From Chloroflexota bacterium (lineage in GTDB: Bacteria; Chloroflexota; Anaerolineae; Anaerolineales; Villigracilaceae), in contig JACRBN010000001.1 in the NCBI GenBank assembly GCA_016213105.1, positions 217,692 to 281,691 on the forward strand: a DNA stretch of 64,000 nucleotides, written 5' to 3'. Each line of letters begins with the position of its first letter. Within the stretch, counting starts at the first letter, position 1. The notes under the pieces are model-generated. The model worked only from the letters and a program-made list of their open reading frames with translations. It searched no databases and had not been told where the DNA came from. Of this stretch, positions 31,226 to 40,528 are shown one piece after another. Made by a program: the position numbers and the translations under genes.

Positions 31226-31713
31226 TTGAAGTACTCTGGTTTGTCGTTTTTGTCCTGCTCCTGACCATCGCGCTCGCAGGCTTTTTCCTCGTGGTGGAAG
31301 CCCTTTTCCCCATGCGCGTGGAGAAGACCAGGTCCGCCGCGCAACGCATGACGGGCCGCTCCTTCATGGTGGGCGCGGTGAACTTCCTGTTCTTCGGCGT
31401 GATCGCGCTGGTGCTATTCAGCATCGGCAACAGCGCCTCGGGCGTGGTCAAGGGCATCGTGCTGCTGCCCAGCCTGACCCTGACGGGCATCCTGCTCGTC
31501 GGGCTGGCCTTCGGGCTGGCGGGCATGGTGCAATTTCTGGGAGAGCGCCTCTTCCCCGAGCAGGCCGCCTGGAAACGCACGCTGTGGAGCACGTTCGCGC
31601 TCTGCCTCGGCAGTTCCGTGCCCGTGGCAGGCTGGTTCCTGCTGCTGCCCTACGTCGCGCTGACGGGCTTTGGCGGGTTTATTTTGAGTTTCTTCTCGAA
31701 GCCGCAGGGGTAG
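31222..31713 (+). CDS. Polytopic membrane protein of the ECF operon
   Basis: 163 residues with about four hydrophobic helices (residues 3-25, 50-70, 80-105, 125-155). AAGGAG precedes the ATG at 31222, which overlaps the anti-sigma stop by 4 bases. No family recognised. Its position suggests a role in the signal sensed by, or the response of, the sigma/anti-sigma pair. Confidence 0.75.
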   Translation: MIEVLWFVVFVLLLTIALAGFFLVVEALFPMRVEKTRSAAQRMTGRSFMVGAVNFLFFGVIALVLFSIGNSASGVVKGIVLLPSLTLTGILLVGLAFGLAGMVQFLGERLFPEQAAWKRTLWSTFALCLGSSVPVAGWFLLLPYVALTGFGGFILSFFSKPQG

Positions 31714-31838
31714 GCGTTGGCTGCTCTCCTGCAATAATGGGAAAGGGACCAACCACAAAGGGCACAAAGTACACGAAGGGGAAATATGTCTATTTTCTTG
31801 CCCGTTTTTCAAAGACGTAAAACGACTAGCAAACCATC

Positions 31839-31865
31839 AAAAAAGACGCGCCAGGCGTCTTTTTT
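31839..31865 (-). terminator. Terminator of the HAD phosphatase gene
   Basis: AAAAAAGACGC / GCGTCTTTTTT, an 11-bp stem with a 5-base loop. It is symmetric, so it may also stop rightward transcripts from the ECF operon. Confidence 0.88.
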
Positions 31866-31872
31866 GATCGGG

Positions 31873-32544
31873 TCATTTCCTGTTCAACAACACATCCGCG
31901 AGCAGCGGAGTTCGTTCCAGAATCAGATCCGCGCCGATGCGGCGCAGTTCGGGTTCCTCGCCGAAGCCGCACAGCACGCCGACCGTCTGCGCGCCCGCCG
32001 ATTTGCCCGTGCGGATGTCCACGGTCGTGTCGCCGATCATCAGGCAGGCTTCGGGCGGCGTATCCATTTTTTTGGCGGCCAGCAGGAGCGGGTCCGGGTA
32101 GGGTTTGGTGTGTTCGGCGGAGAGACCGGTCACAATCGCGTCGAAATATTTCACCAGGTCGAAGCGCTCCAGAAAGGCCAGCGTCCCATGTTCGTCGCGC
32201 GCGCTGACCACGGCCAGAGGATAGCGCCCCTTGAGCTGAGCCAGCATCCCGTCCACGCCGGGCACCAGCAGGAATTTCTTCGACTGCTGTTTGCGATGAC
32301 GGGAGATCCAGTTGATGACCACGGACATCTCATCGTCCAGCCCGACGCGGTCGGCCAGGCCCAGCAGCCCGTTGCCGGGCGCCTCGGCCCACATCACGAA
32401 ACGACGCGCCACGCGCGCCCGGTCGCGGAAGAGGAAACGCGGCAGGTATTTTTCCACCTGCTGTGCATACAGGTCATCGGTGTCGCTCAGGGTGCCGTCC
32501 ACGTCGAAGCACAATGCACGGATGCGGGAAAGATCGAGGCTCAT
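31873..32544 (-). CDS. HAD-superfamily phosphatase (phosphoglycolate phosphatase-like)
   Basis: 223 residues. Motif I is ALCFDVDGTLSDTDDLY, motif II VVSARDEHGTL, the motif III lysine is in EHTKPYPDPLLLA, and motif IV is CLMIGDTTVDIRTGKSAG. The cap domain lies between residues 20 and 85. The substrate is uncertain; phosphoglycolate, pyrophosphate or a nucleotide would fit. It diverges from the histidine kinase gene. Confidence 0.85.
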   Translation of the reverse strand: MSLDLSRIRALCFDVDGTLSDTDDLYAQQVEKYLPRFLFRDRARVARRFVMWAEAPGNGLLGLADRVGLDDEMSVVINWISRHRKQQSKKFLLVPGVDGMLAQLKGRYPLAVVSARDEHGTLAFLERFDLVKYFDAIVTGLSAEHTKPYPDPLLLAAKKMDTPPEACLMIGDTTVDIRTGKSAGAQTVGVLCGFGEEPELRRIGADLILERTPLLADVLLNRK

Positions 32545-32655
32545 ACAACAATTGTACTATGCTATACTTTATATAGCCGCCGACGCTCGCGCCTCCGCCA
32601 TAATACGGGATATAATCACGAGCGGGCGCATCGCATTCTTTAATGGGAACAGACC

Positions 32656-34779
32656 ATGGATCAACAAGATCGAAACCGGGCATTACTGGAATTACTGATT
32701 GGGGTAAGCCGCGAAGTTGCAACAGCCCTCGACCTGCGCACGGTCCTGCAGCGCCTGTTGTTCGCGGCCATACAAAACGTGGGCGGGGAACGCGGCAGCA
32801 TCGTGGTGATGGACGACACGGGCAAGCCGGTGGATGCGACCATCGTGTACGGCAAGCGTTTCCACGACCATACCACCCAGCAATTGCGCGAAACCGTGGA
32901 ACGCGGGCTGGCGGGATGGGTGGTGCGCAACCGCAAGGCCGTGCTGGTGCCCGACACCAGCCTCGACGAGCGCTGGCTGCGGCGCGAGGATGATTCGGCG
33001 GACAGGTCGGGGGCCAAGTCTGCCATTTGTGTGCCGCTCGTGGCGCGCGAACGACTGGTGGGCGTGCTCACCCTCGTCCACTCGGTGCCCAACGCCTTCA
33101 ACGAAGAACATCTCGAATTGATGCAGGCCATCGCCGACCAGGCCGGTGTGGCCGTGTTGAACGCCCGCCTGTATACCGAAAGCACGCGCACCGCGCGGGT
33201 CATGTCTGCACTGGCGGAGGGGGCGGCCTCGATCAACACCTCCCTGGAAATGAAGGATGTCTGGAGCAGGATCCTCAACCAGACCATGCAGGCGCTCCAG
33301 GTGGAGACGGTGGCGCTGGCCCTGATCGACCCGGGCGGCGACCTGGTCTACCTGGCCGCGGCGGGACAAAACTCGGGCAACATTATCGACCGTCACGTTC
33401 CCGCCGGGCAGGGCCTGGCCGGCATGGTGATGGCCGACGGGCGCGCGCTGGTGGTACCCAACGTGGCCTACGAAGGCCGCTACAGCGACGCGGACAAATT
33501 CAGCGGCATCGAGATGCGCGCGGTGGCCTTCGCGCCGATCCGCTCGCAGGACAAGGTCACGGGCGTGCTGCAGGCGATCAACCCCGTGGCGAAACTCTTC
33601 GACCCCGACGCCCTGCTGGTAATGACCGGCCTGGCCAGCCTGGCCGGCTCGGCCATTCAGAACGCGCTGCTGTACGAGCGTTTGCAGGCCGCGCACGAGC
33701 ATTACCAGGAATTATTCGAGGACAGCATCGACTCGATCCTCGTCACCGACCTGAACGGCGCGATCCTGGAAGCCAACCGCCGCGCCATCCAGTTTGGCAT
33801 GTACAGCGCGGAGGAACTGCACGGCCTGAACATCGACCAGGTGCATGACGTGAACTGGGGCAAGGTCGGGAAACAGTTCGAAACCCTGCGCGACCGCGAT
33901 TGCACCTACGAATCCCTCCTGCACTGCAAGGACGGAGGCTCCCTGCCCGTGGAGGTGCATGCCCGCCGCGTCAAGTTCGAGGAGCTGGACTCGGTGCAGT
34001 GGATCCTGCGCGACATCACCGCGCGCAAGGAACTGGATGCCCTGCGCGACGACATGATCGCCATGATCTATCACGACCTGCGCTCCCCGCTGGCGAACAT
34101 CGTCTCCAGCCTGGATATGTTGAAGGACATGATCCCGCAGGACGAGTCGACCAGCGCCATGCTGACGATCGCGCTGAATTCGACCGGGCGCATCCAGCGC
34201 CTGGTCAACTCCCTGCTGGACATCAACCGCCTCGAAGCGGGCCAGCAGATCATCGACCAGCAGCCCATCGACCCGGCCGCCCTGGTGGACGAGTCGATCA
34301 CCGATGTGGAACCGGGCGCCACCGGCCGCCGCCAGACCATCATCAAGAAAATGGCGCTGGGCATGCCGCTCATCTCGGTGGACGTGGACATGGTCCATCG
34401 TGTTTTGATCAACCTGCTCGAGAACGCCATCAAGTACACCCCCTCCGAGGGACAGATCGAGATCGGCGGGCGGGTGGAAAACGCGGACTGGGTCAAGATG
34501 TGGGTGCGCGACAGCGGCCCGGGCATCCCGCCCTCGGAGCAGGAACGCATCTTCGAAAAATTCATCCGCCTGCGCGGCAAGGACAAGATGCCGGGCGGGT
34601 TGGGTGTGGGCCTGGCCTTTTGCCGTCTGGCCGTGCAGGGACACGGCGGGCGCATCTGGGTCGAAAGCGACCTGGAGAAGGGCGCCATCTTCTGGCTGAC
34701 CCTGCCCATTGCCCGCGCCCGCAAGACCGGCAAACTCACCCGCCAGACCGGGCGGTTGAAACTGGAAACCGAAAAATAA
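32656..34779 (+). CDS. GAF-GAF-PAS sensor histidine kinase
   Basis: 707 residues, soluble. Two GAF domains at about 5-170 and 185-345 (with PNVAYEGRYSDADKFSG), then a PAS domain at 350-460. HisKA holds the phospho-accepting histidine in MIAMIYHDLRSPLANIV. HATPase_c has the N box LINLLENAIKYTP, G1 RDSGPGIPPSE, the F box IFEKFIRL and G2 GGLGVGLAFCRLA. No response regulator gene is nearby, so its partner is encoded elsewhere. TATAAT at 32611-32616 probably belongs to its promoter. It leads a run of five closely packed genes. Confidence 0.92.
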   Translation: MDQQDRNRALLELLIGVSREVATALDLRTVLQRLLFAAIQNVGGERGSIVVMDDTGKPVDATIVYGKRFHDHTTQQLRETVERGLAGWVVRNRKAVLVPDTSLDERWLRREDDSADRSGAKSAICVPLVARERLVGVLTLVHSVPNAFNEEHLELMQAIADQAGVAVLNARLYTESTRTARVMSALAEGAASINTSLEMKDVWSRILNQTMQALQVETVALALIDPGGDLVYLAAAGQNSGNIIDRHVPAGQGLAGMVMADGRALVVPNVAYEGRYSDADKFSGIEMRAVAFAPIRSQDKVTGVLQAINPVAKLFDPDALLVMTGLASLAGSAIQNALLYERLQAAHEHYQELFEDSIDSILVTDLNGAILEANRRAIQFGMYSAEELHGLNIDQVHDVNWGKVGKQFETLRDRDCTYESLLHCKDGGSLPVEVHARRVKFEELDSVQWILRDITARKELDALRDDMIAMIYHDLRSPLANIVSSLDMLKDMIPQDESTSAMLTIALNSTGRIQRLVNSLLDINRLEAGQQIIDQQPIDPAALVDESITDVEPGATGRRQTIIKKMALGMPLISVDVDMVHRVLINLLENAIKYTPSEGQIEIGGRVENADWVKMWVRDSGPGIPPSEQERIFEKFIRLRGKDKMPGGLGVGLAFCRLAVQGHGGRIWVESDLEKGAIFWLTLPIARARKTGKLTRQTGRLKLETEK

Positions 34780-34797
34780 CAAACTCCCAGGAGTCTC

Positions 34798-35664
34798 ATG
34801 CACGCCATCACCAAAACCGTCCATATTGAAGACCAGTATCCCGGCGTCACGCTGGGCGTCATCGTGCGCCCGCGCGGCCTGGTGCAGATCGATGCGCCCC
34901 CCTCCCCCGAAGACAGCCGCACCTGGCGCGCCACGCTCATGAACCTGAACGGCGGCCCGGAGCGTGTGCTCATCAACCTCGATGGGCATCCCGACCGCAC
35001 GATCGGCGCGCGCGCCATGGATTGCACCGTCATCGCGCAGGAAAGGACCGCGCTCACCTTCCGCGCGCGCCCCACGACCTTCAAGGCCCAGGGCGAGGAA
35101 ACCGGCGCGGAGTGGGAGTTCATCCCCGGCCTGGGCAGCATCCGCTGGGCGCCGCCCGAGATTTCGTTCGTCGAGCAGTTGTCCCTGCACTGGGAGGGTG
35201 GGACGATCCAGCTCGATAGCCGGCCCGGCCCGGCCGCGGGCGCCATCTGGGTCACCCTGCCCGAGGAAAAGGTCATCTTCATCGGCGATGCGGTCGTCAA
35301 GAACCAGCCGCCCTTTTTCTCCACCGCCGACCTGCCCGCCTGGCTGGAAACCCTCAACCTGCTGTTAGGCCCCGACTACAAGGGGTACACTATCATCAGC
35401 AGCCGCGGCGGGATTGTCAACGCCCAAACCATCCGCAACCAGTATGATTTCATCAAGCAGGTACATGAAAAATTGGAACGCATGGCCAGCAAGAAGGCTT
35501 CCCCGAACCTGCTCGAAACCATGGCTGTCAACCTGGCCGGTGGATTCAAAGCCTCCTCGGCCCGCCAAAGGCATTACGCCCAGCGCCTGCGCCACGGCCT
35601 GTCGCATTACTACATGCGTCATTACCATTCCACCCCCAACACCCTGGCCGAGGATCAGGTATGA
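34798..35664 (+). CDS. Metallo-beta-lactamase-fold protein lacking the canonical metal motif
   Basis: 288 residues. The strand pattern and the segments GLVQIDAPPSPEDSRTW, VLINLDGHPDRTIGARAM and VIFIGDAVVKNQPPFFSTADLPAWLETL resemble the MBL fold. The usual HxHxDH is replaced by LDGHPDRTIG, so ligands are missing. The C-terminal tail is rich in His/Tyr/Arg. Enzymatic activity is doubtful. It sits 18 bases after the kinase gene and overlaps the asparaginase gene by 4 bases, so it belongs to the same operon. Confidence 0.68.
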   Translation: MHAITKTVHIEDQYPGVTLGVIVRPRGLVQIDAPPSPEDSRTWRATLMNLNGGPERVLINLDGHPDRTIGARAMDCTVIAQERTALTFRARPTTFKAQGEETGAEWEFIPGLGSIRWAPPEISFVEQLSLHWEGGTIQLDSRPGPAAGAIWVTLPEEKVIFIGDAVVKNQPPFFSTADLPAWLETLNLLLGPDYKGYTIISSRGGIVNAQTIRNQYDFIKQVHEKLERMASKKASPNLLETMAVNLAGGFKASSARQRHYAQRLRHGLSHYYMRHYHSTPNTLAEDQV

Positions 35665-36731
35665 ACCATCAGCCCCTGCTGGAACTGATGCGCGGCAGGA
35701 TCGTTGAATCGATCCACTACGGTTCGATAGCCGTGGTGGACGCGAACGGCAAGCTCCTGGCCTCGCACGGCGACCCGCAGACGGTCGCCTTTTTGCGCTC
35801 CAGCGCCAAACCCTTCCAGGCCCTGCCCTTCGTGGAGCGCGGCGGCGTGGAACACTACGGCTATACCCCGCGCGAACTGGCGCTCTCGTGCGCCTCGCAC
35901 GAAAGCGCGGCCATCCATCTCGATGCTGTGACAGCCCTGCAAAAGAAGGTGGGCATCGAAGAAGGCTACCTGCAATGCGGCGGGCACCTGCCCGGTGACA
36001 TGCAGATGTTCCGCCAGTTCGTCGTCAGCGGCGAGACGCCGACAGCCAATTACAACAACTGCTCGGGCAAACACACCACCATGCTGGCGCATGCCAAAAT
36101 GCGCGGCCTGCCGTTGGAAAATTATCTCGACATTTCGCATCCCATCCAGCAGGATATTCTGTCCACTCTCTCGGAGATGTGCGGTATCGCGCGCGACCAG
36201 ATCGAGCTCGGCGTGGACGGTTGCTCCGCGCCCAACTTCGCCCTGCCGCTCTACAACGCCGCGCTCGGCATGGCGCGCCTGTGCGACCCGCGCGGATTGT
36301 CCGATGCGCGCGCCGCCGCCTGCCGCAAGATCACCTCGGCCATGACATCCCACTCAGAGATGGTCAGCGGCTTCGGCGAGTTCGACTGCGAAGTAATGAA
36401 GGTCGGCGCGGGCCGCATCGTCACCAAGCGCGGCGCGGAAGGCTTCCAGATCGTCGGCATCCTGCCCGGCGCGCTTGCCCCCGATTCCCTGGGTGTGGGC
36501 ATTGCCATCAAGGTCTCGGACGGCGATCTCGGCCAGCGCAAGGATGACCTGACCGAGTCCAGCCGCGTGCGGGCGACCGTGGCGCTGGAGATCCTGCGCC
36601 AGTTGGGCGCCCTGTCCGCCGAACAACTCCAGTCCCTGGTCAAATTCGGGCCGGTCAAAACCCTCAAGAATCATCGCGACATCGTGACGGGACAATCCCG
36701 CCCGGCGTTCACTTTACAACGTCATGCCTAG
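35661..36731 (+). CDS. L-asparaginase II family protein
   Basis: 356 residues that match the asparaginase II family (Rhizobium AnsA-like): RGRIVESIHYGSIAVVDANG, FLRSSAKPFQALP, ALSCASHESAAIHL, NYNNCSGKHTTMLAHAK and LGVDGCSAPNFALPLYNAA. The SSAK and CSGKH motifs carry the serine/lysine and cysteine active residues of this family. It hydrolyses asparagine to aspartate and ammonia. It overlaps nth by 8 bases. Confidence 0.88.
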   Translation: MNHQPLLELMRGRIVESIHYGSIAVVDANGKLLASHGDPQTVAFLRSSAKPFQALPFVERGGVEHYGYTPRELALSCASHESAAIHLDAVTALQKKVGIEEGYLQCGGHLPGDMQMFRQFVVSGETPTANYNNCSGKHTTMLAHAKMRGLPLENYLDISHPIQQDILSTLSEMCGIARDQIELGVDGCSAPNFALPLYNAALGMARLCDPRGLSDARAAACRKITSAMTSHSEMVSGFGEFDCEVMKVGAGRIVTKRGAEGFQIVGILPGALAPDSLGVGIAIKVSDGDLGQRKDDLTESSRVRATVALEILRQLGALSAEQLQSLVKFGPVKTLKNHRDIVTGQSRPAFTLQRHA

Positions 36732-37389
36732 CCTTGCCGCGCGTGCCCTGACGGTCCACCAGCGCCTGCTCGAAGCCTTCGGCGAGCCGATCTGGCGCAC
36801 CCCGCTACCCGCCATCGACGAGCTGGTTTCGACCATCCTGTCGCAGAACACCAACGACGTCAACCGCGACCGCGCCTTCGACTCCCTGCGGGCGAAGTTC
36901 CCCACCTGGGAAAAGGTGCGCGACGCGAAGACCGAGGCGGTCGTGGCCGCCATCCGCCCGGCGGGACTAGCCAACCAGAAGGGTCCGCGCATTCAGGAAG
37001 TGCTGCGTTCCATCACCTTGGAGCGCGGGAGTCTCGACCTGTCCTTCCTGGCTGACCTGCCCGTGGACGAGGCGCGCGCCTGGTTGACGAAGTTCAACGG
37101 CGTGGGACCGAAGACAGCCGCCATCGTGCTGTGCTTCTCGCTGGGCATGCCCGCCTTCCCCGTGGACACGCACATCTACCGCGTCTCTGGCCGCATCGGT
37201 CTGCGCCCCGAGCGCATGACCGTGGAGCAGGCGCACCCACACCTGGAGTCGCTCTTCCCGCCCGAGACCTATTACGCCGCCCACCTGAACCTGATCCGCC
37301 TGGGACGCGAAGTGTGCGGCGCGCGCAAGCCATTGTGCGGAAAATGCCCCATCCGCAATTTGTGCGATTTCGAGCCCAAGACGAAATAA
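36724..37389 (+). CDS. nth: Endonuclease III-like DNA glycosylase
   Basis: 221 residues. The helix-hairpin-helix is in KFNGVGPKTAAIVLCF with the catalytic lysine after GVGP, and the catalytic aspartate is in FPVDTHIYRVSGRIG. The 4Fe-4S cluster is formed by C-x6-C-x2-C-x5-C in VCGARKPLCGKCPIRNLCDF. It should remove oxidised pyrimidines in base excision repair. Length fits Nth; MutY is unlikely because the C-terminal extension is absent. Confidence 0.92.
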   Translation: MPSLAARALTVHQRLLEAFGEPIWRTPLPAIDELVSTILSQNTNDVNRDRAFDSLRAKFPTWEKVRDAKTEAVVAAIRPAGLANQKGPRIQEVLRSITLERGSLDLSFLADLPVDEARAWLTKFNGVGPKTAAIVLCFSLGMPAFPVDTHIYRVSGRIGLRPERMTVEQAHPHLESLFPPETYYAAHLNLIRLGREVCGARKPLCGKCPIRNLCDFEPKTK

Positions 37390-37446
37390 CCGACCTTGCG
37401 CGGAGCGTTTTTTTGCGACGAAGCGCAGCCTTCTTTTAGAGGTACC

Positions 37447-37923
37447 ATGCTCGAAACTCCCCCCGTCAGCATTGCTTTGCAAACACTCGGCATCCCCCAC
37501 CGCGTCTTCACGCACACCGAACCGGTCACCTCGCTGGAAGAGGCTGCGCGCCAGCGGGGACAGCGTCCCTCGCAGGTGGTGCGCTCGATCCTCTTCCGCG
37601 TGGGGCAAGATGAGTTCAGGATGGCGCTGGTGGCGGGGCCAGCCCAGGTCTCGTGGAAGATCCTGCGCCGCCACCTTGGCCAGTCGCGCCTGACGATGGC
37701 GACCGAGGAGGAGGTCCTGTCCGTGACCGGCTACCGCACCGGGACGGTGAGTCCGTTTGGGCTGCCGCACCCGCTCAAGGTGTTGATCGACCCAAGCGTG
37801 CTGGATGAGGAGGAGATTTCCCTCGGGTCGGGGATGCGCGGGGCCGCGGTCATCCTCAAAAGCGCGGACCTCCTCCGCGGCCTGACGGAGGCGGAAGTGG
37901 TCGCCCTGACCGAGTCCGCTTGA
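37447..37923 (+). CDS. YbaK/EbsC-type aminoacyl-tRNA deacylase
   Basis: 158 residues from the ATG at 37447 (GAGGT upstream). YbaK/ProX-like: [36 protein letters not shown], then [22 protein letters not shown]. The family hydrolyses mis-charged tRNA such as Cys-tRNA(Pro) or Ala-tRNA(Pro). An upstream frame to 37396 exists but starts with no ribosome site. It is the last gene of the operon. Confidence 0.85.
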   Translation: MLETPPVSIALQTLGIPHRVFTHTEPVTSLEEAARQRGQRPSQVVRSILFRVGQDEFRMALVAGPAQVSWKILRRHLGQSRLTMATEEEVLSVTGYRTGTVSPFGLPHPLKVLIDPSVLDEEEISLGSGMRGAAVILKSADLLRGLTEAEVVALTESA

Positions 37924-37948
37924 CAAAATTCAGTCACTGAATTATAAT
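37920..37948 (+). promoter_or_regulatory. Promoter of the Rrf2 regulator gene
   Basis: TTGACA (37920-37925) and TATAAT (37943-37948), 17-base spacer: a consensus promoter overlapping the end of the preceding gene. Confidence 0.75.
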
Positions 37949-37956
37949 TATTCCAT

Positions 37957-37981
37957 AAAGTCTATAATACTAGTAGACTTT
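37957..37981. promoter_or_regulatory. Candidate Rrf2 operator, site 1
   Basis: AAAGTCTA-N9-TAGACTTT, a perfect 8-bp inverted repeat just downstream of the promoter. The same architecture recurs before the transporter operon (38508-38532), which makes autoregulation and joint control likely. Confidence 0.72.
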
Positions 37982-37999
37982 AGTCACAGAAGGTAGTGT

Positions 38000-38464
38000 A
38001 TGCGACTTTCCAAACGCGGTGAATACGGCTTGCGGGCCATGATCATGCTGGCAGGTACCCCCCATGAAGATGCTTCGCTGCCAGTGGTGCAGATCAAGGA
38101 GATTTCGCAACGCGAGCAAATCTCCATCAAGTTCCTCGAGCAGATTTTGTTGACGCTCAAGAACGCGGGACTGCTCCACAGCAAGATGGGCGTCGGCGGC
38201 GGGTATTACCTGGCCAGGCCGGCCAGTGAGATCACCCTGGGCCAGATCTTCCGCGTGTTGGACGGACCCGTGGCGCCGATCAAGTGCGTCAGCCAGATGG
38301 CCTACGAGCCGTGCGGCTGTCCCGACGAGCAGACCTGCGGCCTGCGCCTGGTGATGGGCGATGTGCGCAACGCGATTGTGGACATCCTCGACCACACCTC
38401 CCTGGAGGATGTGGCCAAACGGCAGGAGTCGGTTCGCCAGTCGTTGGGTCTCACAAGTCAATAA
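38000..38464 (+). CDS. Rrf2-family transcriptional regulator
   Basis: 154 residues. The N-terminal winged helix (MRLSKRGEYGLRAMIMLA ... SIKFLEQILLTLKNAGLLHSKMGVGGGYYLARP) is typical of Rrf2/IscR/CymR. A cluster of cysteines, KCVSQMAYEPCGCPDEQTCGLR, could bind an Fe-S cluster as in IscR, unlike CymR, which lacks it. It probably senses sulfur, Fe-S or redox state. It precedes a Pst-type transporter operon with a matching operator. Confidence 0.92.
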   Translation: MRLSKRGEYGLRAMIMLAGTPHEDASLPVVQIKEISQREQISIKFLEQILLTLKNAGLLHSKMGVGGGYYLARPASEITLGQIFRVLDGPVAPIKCVSQMAYEPCGCPDEQTCGLRLVMGDVRNAIVDILDHTSLEDVAKRQESVRQSLGLTSQ

Positions 38465-38477
38465 CACCGATCCAAAT

Positions 38478-38499
38478 GCCTTGAAAAAGGCGGTTTTTT
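38478..38499 (+). terminator. Weak terminator after the Rrf2 gene
   Basis: GCCTT / AAGGC short stem followed by GGTTTTTT, 14 bases after the stop. Confidence 0.5.
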
Positions 38500-38507
38500 G
38501 TGGCTGA

Positions 38508-38532
38508 AAAGTATACTATACCCATAGACTTT
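38508..38532. promoter_or_regulatory. Candidate Rrf2 operator, site 2 (transporter operon)
   Basis: AAAGTATA-N9-TAGACTTT, one base different from site 1 in the left arm. It abuts a TATAAT at 38532-38537, so bound regulator would block RNA polymerase at the transporter promoter. Confidence 0.72.
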
Positions 38533-38564
38533 ATAATACACAAACATTAATTCGGAGTTGAAAC

Positions 38565-39536
38565 ATGCGAAATAGACTATATCCCCTCTTCGCCCTGCTG
38601 GTCATCACGGCCCTGACCCTCTCGGCCTGCGGCACCTCCGCTCCCGCTGATAATGCGGGCGGCGATGAACTGAGCGGCACCATCTCGGTTTCGGGCGCAT
38701 TCGCCCTCTACCCCATGATGACCGTCTGGGCCGAGGAATTCACCAAGATTCACCCCGACGTCCAATTTGACGTGCAGGGCGGCGGCGCGGGCAAGGGCAT
38801 GACCGACACCCTGGCCGGCGCGGTGGACATCGGCATGATCTCGCGCGCCATCAAGCCCGAAGAGGAATCCCAGGGTGCCTATTGGGTGGCCGTGACCAAG
38901 GATGCCGTGCTGCCCATCATCAGCGCTGACAATCCCGTGGCAGACCAGATCCAGGCCCAGGGTATCTCGCAGGAAATCTTCGGCAAGATCTTCGTAACGC
39001 AGGAGATCAAAACCTGGGGTGAGGTGGTGGGCGATCCCTCCATCACGGACGAGATCCACGTTTACACCCGCTCGGACTCGGCCGGCGCCGCGGAACAGTG
39101 GGCCAAGTACTCGGGCGGCAAGGCCCAGGATGACCTGAAGGGCATCGGCATCAACGGCGAGCCTGCCATGGTCGATACGATCATCAAGGACCCGCTCGGC
39201 ATCGGCTTTGGCAATCTGAACAGCGTTTTCGACCTGACCAGCGGCGGCCTCATCACGGGCATTCTTGTCCCGCCCATCGACATCAACGCCAACGGACAGG
39301 TCGATGCAGGCGAATCCTACAAGGTCAAGGCCGACATTTTCAATGCGGTCTCGCAGGGAACCTTCCCCGAGCCGCCCGCCCGCTTCGAATATCTTGCCAC
39401 CAAAGGAAAACCCAGCGGACTGGTGCAGGCGTTCATCGAATGGATTTTGACCGACGGCCAGCAATACCTGGAGGCGGCGGGCTACGTTCCGCTCACCGCG
39501 GAGCAGCAAGCCGAATCGCTCGATAAACTCAAATGA
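38565..39536 (+). CDS. PstS-like oxyanion-binding lipoprotein
   Basis: 323 residues. Signal peptide with lipobox LTLSAC at about residue 22. The PBP domain reads GTISVSGAFALYPMMTVWAEEF, GGGAGKGMTDTLAGAVDIGMISR and TRSDSAGAAEQWAKY, as in phosphate-type binding proteins. The first loop has SGAFALYP where typical PstS has GS-S/T, so the bound anion may not be phosphate. GGAG precedes the ATG. The operator for the neighbouring Rrf2 protein lies upstream, and permease and ATPase genes follow. Confidence 0.82.
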   Translation: MRNRLYPLFALLVITALTLSACGTSAPADNAGGDELSGTISVSGAFALYPMMTVWAEEFTKIHPDVQFDVQGGGAGKGMTDTLAGAVDIGMISRAIKPEEESQGAYWVAVTKDAVLPIISADNPVADQIQAQGISQEIFGKIFVTQEIKTWGEVVGDPSITDEIHVYTRSDSAGAAEQWAKYSGGKAQDDLKGIGINGEPAMVDTIIKDPLGIGFGNLNSVFDLTSGGLITGILVPPIDINANGQVDAGESYKVKADIFNAVSQGTFPEPPARFEYLATKGKPSGLVQAFIEWILTDGQQYLEAAGYVPLTAEQQAESLDKLK

Positions 39537-40528
39537 ACGATACCCATCCTGTTCCTCCCGAAATCAACGAAAAAATTGAAGGCCGGTCTCCCCGGCCTTC
39601 AATCGCGCCACGGGCACGCCAGGACCAGCGCGCGCGCCGGGTGTTTTTCATCATTACGCTTTTACCGGTATTCCTGATCCTGGCGGTGACGATTGCCCTG
39701 CTCGTGCGCGCCTGGCCGATCCTGCAAGCCTATCCGCTCGGCGACTTGCTCTTCGGCCAGGTCTGGAAACCCAGCGACAAGCTGTTCGGCTTTGGGCCGT
39801 TCATCCTCGGCACGCTGTGGGTGACGGTGGTGGGCGTGCTGTTGTCGGTGCCGCCCTGTTTGCTGGCCTCGATCTACCTGGCGGAATATGCCCATTCGGC
39901 CACGCGCTCCTTCACCAAACCCGTGCTGGATCTGCTGGCCGCCATCCCGCCCGTAGTCTACGGCGTGTGGGGATTGCTGGCCATCGTCCCGTTTGTGGAG
40001 AAGGTGCTCGCCCCCTTTGCGAAGCGTTGGCTGGGTTCCGTTTCGATTTTTTCGGTCAACCAGCCGACGGGTTTCAGCATCCTCTCGGGCGGAATCGTGC
40101 TGGCGGTGATGATCGCCCCGCTGATCATCTCGGTGGTCTATGAAATTTTCGCCACCGTGCCCAACGACCTGCGACATGCGTCCCTGGCGGTGGGAGCGAC
40201 GCAGTGGCAGACCATCCGCAACATCGTCCTCCCGCAAGTCACGCCGGGCATCATCGCGGCCATTGTGCTGGGCGCCTCGCGCGCATTCGGCGAGACCATC
40301 GCCGTGCTGATCGTGGTCGGCAACGTGCCGCAGATTCCCACCTCGATCTTCGACTCGGCCTATCCGCTGCCCGCGCTGATCGCCAACAACTACGGCGATA
40401 TGATGTCCATTCCGCTGTATGACTCGGCCCTGCTGGGCGCGGCGCTGGTTTTACTGGTGATCATCCTGATCTTTAACATCCTTTCCACGCTGGTACTCCA
40501 GAGAATGCTGAGGCGCAAATGGGCATGA
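39533..40528 (+). CDS. pstC: PstC-like permease
   Basis: 331 residues with about six transmembrane segments. A cytoplasmic N-terminus precedes helix 1 (VFFIITLLPVFLILAVTIALLV). The ABC-permease EAA loop is DLRHASLAVGATQWQTIRNIVLPQVTPGIIAA. It overlaps the binding-protein stop by 4 bases and the next permease gene by 10, so the three are translated as a unit. The symbol reflects family membership; the substrate may not be phosphate. Confidence 0.84.
   Translation: MNDTHPVPPEINEKIEGRSPRPSIAPRARQDQRARRVFFIITLLPVFLILAVTIALLVRAWPILQAYPLGDLLFGQVWKPSDKLFGFGPFILGTLWVTVVGVLLSVPPCLLASIYLAEYAHSATRSFTKPVLDLLAAIPPVVYGVWGLLAIVPFVEKVLAPFAKRWLGSVSIFSVNQPTGFSILSGGIVLAVMIAPLIISVVYEIFATVPNDLRHASLAVGATQWQTIRNIVLPQVTPGIIAAIVLGASRAFGETIAVLIVVGNVPQIPTSIFDSAYPLPALIANNYGDMMSIPLYDSALLGAALVLLVIILIFNILSTLVLQRMLRRKWA

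Noticed and set aside
31140..31592. Minus-strand frame opposite the ECF-operon membrane protein
   Set aside because: It is antisense to a gene with clear ribosome site and start/stop overlap with the anti-sigma gene.
33712..35190. Long minus-strand frame opposite the histidine kinase and MBL genes
   Set aside because: It crosses two real, overlapping-operon genes on the other strand and has shadow-type composition.
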